From the NCBI GenBank assembly GCA_035649575.1, contig DASRJH010000001.1, positions 1 through 15,656 of the forward strand: DNA of 15,656 nucleotides. The letters run 5' to 3'. Shown one piece after another: positions 7,840 to 15,106 of this stretch (position 1 is its first letter; the number at the start of each line of letters is the position of its first letter). The notes beneath the pieces were generated by a model. It was given only the letters and a program-made list of their open reading frames with translations. It was not told the origin of the DNA and did no database searches. The DNA comes from DASVAL01 sp035649575. Lineage in GTDB: Bacteria; Planctomycetota; UBA1135; UBA2386. A program made the translations under genes and the position numbers.

Positions 7840-9123
7840 TCAGTTCACGTCGAGCGTGAGCCGCACGCCGTTGCTGGCGACAGACCCTCGAACCCATGAG
7901 CGCCGGGTTGATCGAAAACGGCAACGTCGCCGTGCCGCCGACCATGCCGACCGTGAGGAGCACGTCGGTCGAGGTGTAGACCTGGCACCCGGGCGAGGCC
8001 GCCGATCAGCCCGAGGTCGAACGGCAGTGGCACCGGGCCCACCGCGGTGTCCGACACGCCGCCCGCGAACAGCATCGGCAGGATGCTCGGCGACGCGAGC
8101 GCCTGCATAGTCAGCGTGCTGCCGATGTTCGCGCAGCCGGTGGCTCCGATCACCATGTTCTGGCCGGAACCGTCGGCACACCCGAGCCCGCGGTGCACGA
8201 CGGAGCCGGCGCAGAACGCGAGGCTGAACACGAACGTCGTGGACAGCGAGTTGTCGACGACCGCGAGCTGCTGAAGCACCGGGCTGTAGTGCAGTCCCTG
8301 CGTGTTGACGACGCCGAACGCCGCCAGCGACGTCGTCGACAACAGGGCGCCCGTCCGGTCGACTTCGAACACGCGGTTGCCGCTGCTCTGCGTGATCAGG
8401 AAGTGGTCGGTCGCCGGCACGTACGTGATGCCGCTGAGGATGACCGAGCCGGGCGTGGGCGCGAAAGAGAAGCCGCCGCCGAGCAGCGTGCCGGTCAGGC
8501 TGAGGTGCATGACCGCGCCGTCGTAGCTGACGAACAGCGTGTCGGAGTTGCGGTCGAAGGCGATGCCGACCGGATTCAGCACCGACATGGGAATCGTGAA
8601 CCCGCCCTGGCACGCACCCTGGCGGCTCATCTTGAGCACGCGGCCGCCCGTTGTTGTCGACGAGCCAGACGCAGTCGCGGAACGGGTCGTAGGTGATGTC
8701 GTTCGGCGACGGCAGCGACGGCGTGCAGGGCGTCGACGAGAACGTCGTCGTCGGTGCGCCCAGCAGGTCGAACTTGTGCACGTTCTGCGGGTTGTTGAAC
8801 GCAAGTACGTAGTACTCGAGAGCGCTCTCGTCTTGCGTTACGCCGATGTTGCGTAGGGCCCGGGTGTGCCGCGCGAAGTGCAGAACCCCCGCGGTCCCGG
8901 ACAGTTCGACGTCCGCTCCGGTGAGGGCCACCGGCTGCAGCGCGATCGAGCAGCGCGCGCGCAACACGAGCAGGCCCTCGTCGCCGGTGACGGCGCGCTT
9001 CTGCCGCACTATCGCACGCGAGACGCCGTCCGAGTAGAAGACCGGAGCCGCGACTGCAGGCTCTGACGGATGGCCTGGCGTCGCGATGGCTCGGACAGTT
9101 GCAGGCCCCACCTTGACCAGCAC
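7840..9123 (-). pseudogene. Decayed NHL/beta-propeller-type surface protein gene
   Basis: Coding sense is spread over successive frames. From 9123 to about 8650 the frame reads YYVLAFNNPQNVHKFDLL ... ITYDPFRDCVWLVDNN. From about 8649 to 7993 the sense continues in another frame (VLKMSRQG, LNPVGIAFDRNSDTLFVSYD, LSGITYVPATDHFLITQSSG), typical of propeller blades. From about 7990 to 7888 a third frame reads GCQVYTSTDVLLTVGMVGG ... INPALMG, and the last piece, VASNGVRLTLDVN, returns to the first frame. Each shift can be explained by one extra base in a CCC/GGG run (8647-8649, 7991-7993, 7885-7887). At the third site about 20 residues of the module are also missing compared with the fragment at 4901-5143. 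There is no signal peptide: an in-frame TGA lies just upstream of the GTG at 9123. Sequencing error is the alternative, but the other long frames here are intact. The intact form was probably a secreted propeller protein. Confidence 0.7.
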
Positions 9124-9128
9124 ACCTC

Positions 9129-10970
9129 ATGATCGGCTCTCGCATCGTCGCGCTGCTGCTTGCGGCATCCCTACCCTCCCAGATCGTCCACTTCGTGAAC
9201 CTCAGCCCCGTGGTCTACGAGGGCTGGACACGTTGCACGGTCGATGTGATGCCACCACACCCCACCGGCGTCGTCTCGACGCTCGGCGGTAGCACATACC
9301 CTTACCAACTCGGGCGCCTGACGGGTCTCGACACGCGCGCGCTCGACGTGCGCGTGCGCCTGGATCCCGGCCAGCGGCTGACCCTCGATCTCTCGACGAG
9401 CCAGCCATGCGAGATGCCGAATGTCGTTCTGCCTCCGATCGAGTGGTTCGGTGGCTTGGCCACGGTCAACGACGACATGTTCGGGCTCGTCTCGCTGGAT
9501 CGCGACGGCGCCGGTTACCTCTTGCACCTGCGCTGCCGCACCGGCCGGATGTGGTGCGTCGACCTGTGGCTGCACCTGTGCCCGGACGAGCCGTGGGCGC
9601 GCGGCGAGGTGATGGTGACGTGCTCGAACCCCAGGGTCCCGCAAGTGGTCGACCTGATGTCGCCGAACTTCACGCTGCGCGTTGGCAACGCCGTGGTGCT
9701 CGTGCCCGGCCGCCAACCCAACGAGCCGCTCATCGACGCAGGGACGCAGTTCGGCGACGGGCAGGCCCGGACGCTGCCGGTGACGCTGCTCTGGCCGAAT
9801 CACTTCGAGCATCTGACCCACTGGTGCTCGGCGGTGGCAATCCAGTCGATCGGCGCTGTCGGGATCTCGCGGCTGCTGCCGCAGGGCAACCCGCGTCTGC
9901 CGCCCGGACTCGATCCCGTTGCCTGGGCGAGCGTGCGACGCGACGAGTCGATCCGCAGGCTGCACACGTGGGAGGCTCCGCTGCTTGGCCCGAACCGACG
10001 GTCTGGCGACACCGGTCAGCAGGCAGACCAGACGTTCGTTGCCGGCGAGCCGTTCCTGCCGAACGGAGCGGGCGCGGAGCAAGTGATCTACTTCGCGGCG
10101 CTGAAGGCCTCGGCAAGGCCGTGCCATCACCTCGAATCCGACGGCTCGCCGCTCAGCGCTGCACATCCCAACCTCGTCATGTGGGACAGCAGGCCGCACC
10201 TCATCAGCGTGAGCCCCGACCAGCTCGGCAAGGCGCGCTACCTGGGGACGGGAATCGAGACTGCTGGCTGGTCCGGCAGCGACGTCGAGCACTGGTTCCA
10301 CAACAACACCGTGGCTGCCGCGAGGCTTACCGGCTCGCCGGCGATCCAGCAGATACTCAGCATCCAGGCCCGGATCTATCCCTACCAGTGGACCACGCGA
10401 CCAGAACTGATGTACCAGAGCATCCCGTTCGCGGCGCGAGCGGTTGGCTGGGAGGGGATGATGGCGGTGCAGCTGTGGATGAACCTGGAGGACCGCGACC
10501 TCGCCGCCGCGACGAAGGCGCACTGGCTCAACCGCGCCACCCAGGTCCTCGTGCCTCAGCTCGGCCAGCTGCCGGGTGACGTCTGGGACTGGAGGAGAGA
10601 CGATCGGATCGGGCCCGGCTGGCGCTGGATGCCCTGGCAGCAGGCCGTCGGTGCCTACGGGCTCGACCTCGCCGGCGAGATTCTCGGGCATGCGGGTGCA
10701 CGCGACGTCGCGTTCCGCGCCGCCAAAGCCGTGCTTCACGATGCCTACTGGCTTGCCGGCGATCGCTGGACCGCGCGCGACGTGGTCGCGCGCGACGACG
10801 CCAACGTGCCGAGCGGAGGCTACGATTTCTTCGGCACGCCGCTGGCGATCGCGACCGTGCTGCGTCACGAACCGACGAACGAGCGTGCGCGGGCGATCTG
10901 GAACCAGCTGCTGCTCGAGGCAACGCTGCCCGTGCACTTCGCCTGGCTCGCACCCGGCGTGGGACAGTGA
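9129..10970 (+). CDS. Secreted protein of unknown function: beta-rich N-terminal part, helical C-terminal part
   Basis: I do not recognise this 613-residue protein. It starts with a short signal peptide (MIGSRIVALLLAASLPSQ, 1-18). Residues about 20-220 are rich in beta-strand patterns with several Cys (36, 94, 136, 143, 151, 165), for example YLLHLRCRTGRMWCVDLWLH (130-149) and WARGEVMVTCSNP (156-168). Residues about 390-600 look helical and Trp-rich, with repeated amphipathic helices (AARAVGWEGMMAVQLWMNLE 435-454, WMPWQQAVGAYGLDLAGEIL 500-519), suggesting an alpha/alpha toroid. A beta-sandwich plus toroid layout is known from some polysaccharide lyases and glycosidases, so a carbohydrate-related role is possible, but no catalytic motif supports it. 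The frame is intact and codon use is GC-rich. The start is set by the signal peptide; there is no Shine-Dalgarno sequence, and only 5 bp separate it from the first codon of the decayed divergent gene. Confidence 0.75.
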   Translation: MIGSRIVALLLAASLPSQIVHFVNLSPVVYEGWTRCTVDVMPPHPTGVVSTLGGSTYPYQLGRLTGLDTRALDVRVRLDPGQRLTLDLSTSQPCEMPNVVLPPIEWFGGLATVNDDMFGLVSLDRDGAGYLLHLRCRTGRMWCVDLWLHLCPDEPWARGEVMVTCSNPRVPQVVDLMSPNFTLRVGNAVVLVPGRQPNEPLIDAGTQFGDGQARTLPVTLLWPNHFEHLTHWCSAVAIQSIGAVGISRLLPQGNPRLPPGLDPVAWASVRRDESIRRLHTWEAPLLGPNRRSGDTGQQADQTFVAGEPFLPNGAGAEQVIYFAALKASARPCHHLESDGSPLSAAHPNLVMWDSRPHLISVSPDQLGKARYLGTGIETAGWSGSDVEHWFHNNTVAAARLTGSPAIQQILSIQARIYPYQWTTRPELMYQSIPFAARAVGWEGMMAVQLWMNLEDRDLAAATKAHWLNRATQVLVPQLGQLPGDVWDWRRDDRIGPGWRWMPWQQAVGAYGLDLAGEILGHAGARDVAFRAAKAVLHDAYWLAGDRWTARDVVARDDANVPSGGYDFFGTPLAIATVLRHEPTNERARAIWNQLLLEATLPVHFAWLAPGVGQ

Positions 10971-10978
10971 GACGCAAC

Positions 10979-11009
10979 GCTACGGGACGTCGAGGTCGCG
11001 TCGCGTAGC
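10979..11009 (+). terminator. Hairpin just after the 613-residue gene, possible terminator
   Basis: GCTACG (10979-10984) pairs with CGTAGC (11004-11009). After one mismatch, GACG (10986-10989) pairs with CGTC (10999-11002), leaving a 9-nt loop. It begins 8 bp after the stop codon at 10970, the right place for a terminator, but no T-run follows. The rest of the gap to rtcB (10971-11251, 281 bp) holds no convincing gene; only this hairpin and the sigma-54-like site stand out. Confidence 0.35.
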
Positions 11010-11180
11010 TGCTGCGCCATCGTCTCCAGCCTCCGCGAGGCGAGCCAGGTCTTCGTCGTCTCCATCGCGATTCTCGTTCAGCCGCCCCACGTTCGGGCCG
11101 AAGTGCCGAACTACGGCGCTTGCCGTCGCCGGCAGCCTGACCACGGCATTCGCACTCGCCTACCCCTGCAGGGGCTGGCG

Positions 11181-11196
11181 GGGCTGGCTCCTTGCC
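11181..11196 (+). promoter_or_regulatory. Sigma-54-like -24/-12 promoter element before rtcBA
   Basis: The sequence GGGCTGGCTCCTTGCC fits the sigma-54 layout TGGCACG-N4-TTGC. The -24 GG (11182-11183) and the -12 GC (11194-11195) are separated by exactly 10 bases, and TTGC is complete. The -24 side is weaker (GGGCTGG instead of TGGCACG). The start of transcription would fall near 11207, giving a leader of about 45 nt before the ATG at 11252. In E. coli rtcBA is transcribed by sigma-54 with the activator RtcR, so the location is meaningful, but one match in GC-rich DNA could be chance. Confidence 0.35.
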
Positions 11197-11251
11197 GGCA
11201 GAAAGCGCACTCTGTTCTGCGCACGCCCTCGACCGACTGTCCGACACCGTC

Positions 11252-12472
11252 ATGAGCAACCACGAACACATCGAAACCGGCCGCGCGCCGATCAAGGCGT
11301 GGATCCGCGGCGTCGTCACCGACGACAAGGCGATCCAGCAGCTGCGCAACGTCGCGTTGTTGCCGATCGTGCACGGCCACGTCGCCGCGATGCCCGACGT
11401 GCACTGGGGCATCGGCGCGACCGTCGGCTCCGTGATCCCGACCAAGGGCGCGATCATCCCGGCCGCCGTCGGCGTCGACATCGGCTGCGGCATGATGGCG
11501 GTGCGCACGTCGCTCTGCGCGAACGACCTGCCCGACGACCTGAAGCACCTGCGTTCGACGATCGAACGCGTGGTCCCGCACGGCCGCACGAACCACGGCG
11601 GCAAGGGCGACCGCGGCGCGTGGCACGCCCTGCCCGCGTTCGCCGAGAACGCGTGGAAGAGGCTGCGCGCCGACTACCAAGCACTCGTCGCCAAGCATCC
11701 GAAGATCGACCGCGGCGCGACCGCCGAGCACCTCGGCACGCTCGGCACGGGCAACCACTTCATCGAGCTCTGTCTCGACGAGGCGCAGCGTGTGTGGGTC
11801 ATGCTGCACTCGGGTTCGCGCGGCGCCGGCAACCGCATCGGCACGCACTTCATCGAGCTTGCGAAGAAGGACATGCGGCAGCACCTGCACAACCTGCCCG
11901 ACCAGGACCTCGCCTACTTCACCGAAGGGGCCGAGCACTTCGACGACTACGTGTTCGCGGTCGGGTGGGCGCAGCGCTTCGCGCGCACGAACCGCGACCT
12001 CATGATGCAGTCGATCCTCGACGCGCTCTCGTGGACGGACGACCTGCCGGGGTTCACGCACGGCGAGGTCGCCGTGAACTGCCACCACAACTACGTGCAG
12101 CAGGAGGAGCACTTCGGGGCCACGGTCTTCGTGACGCGCAAGGGCGCCGTGCGCGCCGGCCTCGGCGAGCTGGGCATCATTCCGGGCTCGATGGGCGCCA
12201 GGTCGTACATCGTGCGCGGCAAGGGCAACCCGCAGAGCTTCCACTCGTGCAGCCACGGCGCGGGCCGCGCGCTCTCGCGCGGCGAAGCGAGGCGGCGGTT
12301 CACGGTCGACGACCACGTGAAAGCAACCGAAGGTGTCGAGTGCCGCAAGGACGCGGACGTCATCGACGAGACGCCGATGGCCTACAAGGACATCGACACG
12401 GTGATGGCGGCGCAGCAGGATCTCGTCGAGGTCGTGCACACGCTGAAGCAGGTCGTCTGCGTGAAGGGCTGA
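11252..12472 (+). CDS. rtcB: RNA-splicing ligase RtcB (GTP-dependent, 3'-phosphate to 5'-OH joining)
   Basis: RtcB joins RNA ends with 2',3'-cyclic phosphate or 3'-phosphate to 5'-OH ends, using GTP and Mn2+ through a covalent histidine-GMP intermediate, in RNA repair. The 406-residue protein matches the short (E. coli-like) form in length and motifs: VGVDIGCG with Asp76 and Cys79, LGTGNHFIE with Asn168 and His169, MLHSGSRG with His186, VNCHHNYVQ with His278/279, and SCSHGAGR with His335, which corresponds to the guanylylated His337 of E. coli. The metal ligands and nucleophile are all present, so it should be active. The frame is open 20 codons further upstream (from 11192), but those codons have no RtcB similarity and overlap the sigma-54-like element, so ATG 11252 is chosen; no strong Shine-Dalgarno sequence precedes it. 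rtcA follows after 2 bp, so the pair is an operon. No archease gene is seen. Confidence 0.95.
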   Translation: MSNHEHIETGRAPIKAWIRGVVTDDKAIQQLRNVALLPIVHGHVAAMPDVHWGIGATVGSVIPTKGAIIPAAVGVDIGCGMMAVRTSLCANDLPDDLKHLRSTIERVVPHGRTNHGGKGDRGAWHALPAFAENAWKRLRADYQALVAKHPKIDRGATAEHLGTLGTGNHFIELCLDEAQRVWVMLHSGSRGAGNRIGTHFIELAKKDMRQHLHNLPDQDLAYFTEGAEHFDDYVFAVGWAQRFARTNRDLMMQSILDALSWTDDLPGFTHGEVAVNCHHNYVQQEEHFGATVFVTRKGAVRAGLGELGIIPGSMGARSYIVRGKGNPQSFHSCSHGAGRALSRGEARRRFTVDDHVKATEGVECRKDADVIDETPMAYKDIDTVMAAQQDLVEVVHTLKQVVCVKG

Positions 12473-12474
12473 AC

Positions 12475-13491
12475 ATGATCACGATCGACGGCTCCATGGG
12501 GGAGGGCGGCGGCCAGGTGCTGCGCACGGCGCTGGCGTTGTCGCTCGTGACCGCGCAGCCGTTCCTGATCGAGCGCATCCGCGCGGGGCGGTCGAAGCCC
12601 GGCCTCGCGCGCCAGCACCTGACCTGCGTCGAGGCCGCCGCGGCCGTCGGCAAAGCACGCGTCGAGGGTGCCGGGCTCGGCTCGCAGCGGCTCGTGTTCA
12701 AACCGGTCTCGGTGCACGCGGGCGACTTCCGGTTCGCGACGGGCACCGCGGGCAGCACGACGCTCGTGCTGCAGACCGTGCTGCCGGCTTTGCTGCGCGG
12801 TCTCGCACCGTCGCAGGTCGTGCTCGGCGGCGGCACGCACAACCCGCTGGCGCCTCCGTTCGAGTTCCTGCAACTCGCGTTCGCGCCGGCGCTGCGCGCG
12901 ATGGGCGCGTCGCTCGCCCTCGAGCTCGTGCGCTACGGTTTCGCGCCGGCCGGCGGCGGTGTGATCGTCGCAACGATCGGTCCGTCGCGGCTGCAGCCCG
13001 TGAAACTGCTCGAGCGCAAGGCGACCGGCCTGCCGCGCGCCCGTGCGCTGCTCGCGCAGCTGTCGCCACACATCGGCGAACGCGAGCTCGCGATCGTGCG
13101 CCGGCGGCTCGATCTGCATCCGGAGCAGATGCGCGTCGAGACGGTCGCGTCGCACGGCCCCGGCAACATGCTGCTGCTCGAGTTCCCGGGTCAACCCTGC
13201 AGCGAAGTGATCGGCGTGCCCGGCGAACGCGGCATCAGCGCCGAACAGGTCGCAGAGACCGCGTGTGCGCAGGCCCTGGCGTTCCTGGCCGCAAACGTGC
13301 CGGTCGGCGAGCACCTCGCGGATCAGCTGCTGCCGCTCATGGCGGTCGCCGGTGGCGGCGCCTTCCGCACGCTCGAACCGTCGCTGCACGCGCGCACGAA
13401 CGCGCAGGTGATCGAGCGCTTCCTGCCGGTCCGGATCACGTTCACCGCCGACGCGCCGGGCACCTGGCTGGTGGCCGTCGAACGGACCTGA
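12475..13491 (+). CDS. rtcA: RNA 3'-terminal phosphate cyclase RtcA
   Basis: RtcA uses ATP to convert RNA 3'-phosphate ends into 2',3'-cyclic phosphates through a covalent histidine-AMP intermediate, producing ends that RtcB can join. The 338 residues match the usual family length. The N-terminus has the family signature ITIDGSMGEGGGQVLRTAL (2-20). AGRSKPGLARQHLT (37-50) and FRFATGTAGSTTLVLQTVLPAL (85-106) are strongly RtcA-like, as are RYGFAPAGGG (153-162) and GEHLADQLLPLMA (278-290). SLHARTN (303-309) carries His305, aligned with the adenylylated His309 of E. coli RtcA, and is followed by VIERFLPVRITF. The ATG lies 2 bp after the rtcB stop, with AAGG inside the end of rtcB as a weak ribosome site, so translation is probably coupled. 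It ends 19 bp from the stop of the convergent gene, with no clear terminator between them. Confidence 0.95.
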   Translation: MITIDGSMGEGGGQVLRTALALSLVTAQPFLIERIRAGRSKPGLARQHLTCVEAAAAVGKARVEGAGLGSQRLVFKPVSVHAGDFRFATGTAGSTTLVLQTVLPALLRGLAPSQVVLGGGTHNPLAPPFEFLQLAFAPALRAMGASLALELVRYGFAPAGGGVIVATIGPSRLQPVKLLERKATGLPRARALLAQLSPHIGERELAIVRRRLDLHPEQMRVETVASHGPGNMLLLEFPGQPCSEVIGVPGERGISAEQVAETACAQALAFLAANVPVGEHLADQLLPLMAVAGGGAFRTLEPSLHARTNAQVIERFLPVRITFTADAPGTWLVAVERT

Positions 13492-13510
13492 ACGGGCGGC
13501 GTGATGCCGT

Positions 13511-14941
13511 CTACTTCGGGGGTTCGACCTTGGGCTTCGCGCGCTCGGCGGCGACGGCCTGGAAGCGCGTGAGCCGACCGACATACTCGGGGTCGCGGTT
13601 GCTCGCGCGCGTCGCTTCCGTCTGCAGCGTCACGGCTTCGTCGACCTTGCCGTTCACGAACAGCGCGAGCGCGACCGTGTCCTTGCTGCCGTAGTCCAGG
13701 GCCTGGCCTTCGCGGCGCTGCATCTCCTCGCACTGCGCGAGCGCGAACGGGTCGAAGCGCCCGACCGTGTCCGGCCGCGTGATCGTGTACCACGCGTCGT
13801 TGTTGAGGCTGTCGTTCTGGAAGTCGCTCGCGCGATACTCGGTCATCAGCTTCTCGGCGGCTTCGACGTCGCCGCATCGGTGCAGCACCTTGTGCCGCGC
13901 CGCGAAGACGAACCGCTCGAGACCCTGTGTGTCCTTCGCCGCTTCGATTGCCTTCAGCGCCATGTCGCGGAACGCGCCGGGGGTGCCGGCTTCCATCAGC
14001 GTCTCGGCGAACACGATCTGGTCCCACGGCCTCGCGAGGCGCTTCTGCATCGTCGCGACGAGCCGCCCGGCGGGCCGGTCCTGGCCCGCGCGCAGCAGCG
14101 CGCGCAGGTATACGAGCTGGGTCTGCGGGCCTTCGGGTGCGGATACCGCGGCGGGCGCGAGCAGGACTGCGAGCTTCTTCGCGATGCCCGCATCGGTGCG
14201 GTCGCCGCGCAGCACGAGATCGGCAAAGACGGTCATCGGAACGGCCTCGCTGCCGAGCGCCTTGATGCCTTCGTCGATCGCTTCGCGCGCCTTCACGAGG
14301 TCGCCTTTGCACCACCAGTGGAAGAGCACGGCGAGCGCGCGGGCGCGGCCCGAGCGCGGACACGCGTGCGTGCACGCCTCGACCTGCGCGGCGATGTCGC
14401 CGCCGTCGCAGACGTTCTGCAGCAGCCCCTGCATCATGTCCTCGGATGTGATCGCCGCTGCCTGATCGAACGAGCCACCGGCGCATTGCTCGAGCAGGTC
14501 GACAGCGCCGTCGAGCGCGGGCCACGTGACGAGGGATTCTCCGGCCTCGCCCTTGCAGAGCATCGACTGCATGCGGAGCCCGGCGTCCTTCGTGGGATCG
14601 GCGTGCTCTTCCGCAGCCTGCATTGCTCCGACGCCGAACCGCGGCTTCTGCGCGGCGAGCGTCTTTGCCGCATCGCGCGGCAGGGCGACCACGATCGCGA
14701 TGCCCTTGTCCGCGTAGCGCTGCTGCAGGTCGGTCAGATACTGCGAGTGGTCGAGCAGTTCGCCGCGCGCGTGCGGATAGCTGACCCACAGCGTGTAGCG
14801 CAGCTCGGCGGTGGTGCCAGCACCGTGCAGCATCTGCACTGACCCCGCCGGCGTATTCAGCTCGCGCGGGGCGGCCTCCTGTGCACCCCCGTAGAGTGCA
14901 AGCGAAAGAGTGGCGGCGGCGATCCTGTGACTCTGACTCAT
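13511..14941 (-). CDS. Exported TlpA/thioredoxin-fold protein without CxxC, with helical C-terminal repeats
   Basis: With the start at 14941 the protein has 476 residues and a signal peptide (MSQSHRIAAATLSLALYGGA-Q, cleavage near 20/21). Residues about 48-100 look like the first half of a TlpA/redoxin domain: the strand LRYTLWVS (47-54), then a helix (60-78) and a second strand GIAIVVALPRD (80-90). At the place where TlpA proteins have W-C-x-x-C this one has Y-PHAR (55-59), so both redox cysteines are missing. Residues about 155-465 are helical and TPR/SEL1-like, for example DLVKAREAIDEGIKALG (214-230) and GDVEAAEKLMTEYR (357-370). The role is unknown; a structural or binding function outside the cytoplasm is inferred. 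The frame is open upstream to 15070, but those codons are Arg-rich and precede the signal peptide, so the later ATG is preferred. It converges on rtcA; no functional link is evident. Confidence 0.75.
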   Translation of the reverse strand: MSQSHRIAAATLSLALYGGAQEAAPRELNTPAGSVQMLHGAGTTAELRYTLWVSYPHARGELLDHSQYLTDLQQRYADKGIAIVVALPRDAAKTLAAQKPRFGVGAMQAAEEHADPTKDAGLRMQSMLCKGEAGESLVTWPALDGAVDLLEQCAGGSFDQAAAITSEDMMQGLLQNVCDGGDIAAQVEACTHACPRSGRARALAVLFHWWCKGDLVKAREAIDEGIKALGSEAVPMTVFADLVLRGDRTDAGIAKKLAVLLAPAAVSAPEGPQTQLVYLRALLRAGQDRPAGRLVATMQKRLARPWDQIVFAETLMEAGTPGAFRDMALKAIEAAKDTQGLERFVFAARHKVLHRCGDVEAAEKLMTEYRASDFQNDSLNNDAWYTITRPDTVGRFDPFALAQCEEMQRREGQALDYGSKDTVALALFVNGKVDEAVTLQTEATRASNRDPEYVGRLTRFQAVAAERAKPKVEPPK

Positions 14942-15042
14942 TGTGTTCCGGAGAAGGACCCTGCGACGGGCGGGGACGTCAGGGCATTTCTCGGAACGGT
15001 ACCTGGCGCGCCCTCTCGCAGCGAGCCCGGTGTGGCGGGGGA

Positions 15043-15055
15043 GGGCACGGTGCCC
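15043..15055. promoter_or_regulatory. Short perfect dyad in the 165-bp gap, possible operator
   Basis: GGGCAC-G-GTGCCC is a 6+1+6 perfect dyad about 100 bp upstream of the start of the thioredoxin-fold protein (14941) and 51 bp beyond the stop of the STM3941-like gene. It could be a regulator's binding site or a minimal hairpin. It is short and GC-rich, so chance is a real possibility. Nothing else in 14942-15106 stands out. Confidence 0.2.
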
Positions 15056-15106
15056 GAGGCCGCATGACAATCAGTGCTGAAGCAGGCCGATGGCGAACCC
15101 GATCGG

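Noticed and set aside
7840..9123. Programmed frameshifting in the propeller gene
   Set aside because: Three separate shifts without slippery heptamers, plus loss of the signal peptide and a deletion, fit decay or sequence error better.
9171..10937. Minus-strand open frame (588 codons) opposite the 613-residue gene
   Set aside because: The plus strand has a signal peptide and a protein-like residue pattern; the minus frame is Arg/His-rich without motifs.
11192..11251. Upstream in-frame extension of RtcB by 20 residues
   Set aside because: It has no family similarity, lacks a ribosome site and overlaps the likely promoter.
11111..12439. Minus-strand open frame opposite rtcB
   Set aside because: rtcB is unambiguous on the plus strand; the antisense frame is low-complexity.
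14942..15070. Upstream extension of the thioredoxin-fold protein by 43 residues
   Set aside because: It is Arg-rich and would bury the clear signal peptide that starts at the ATG at 14941.
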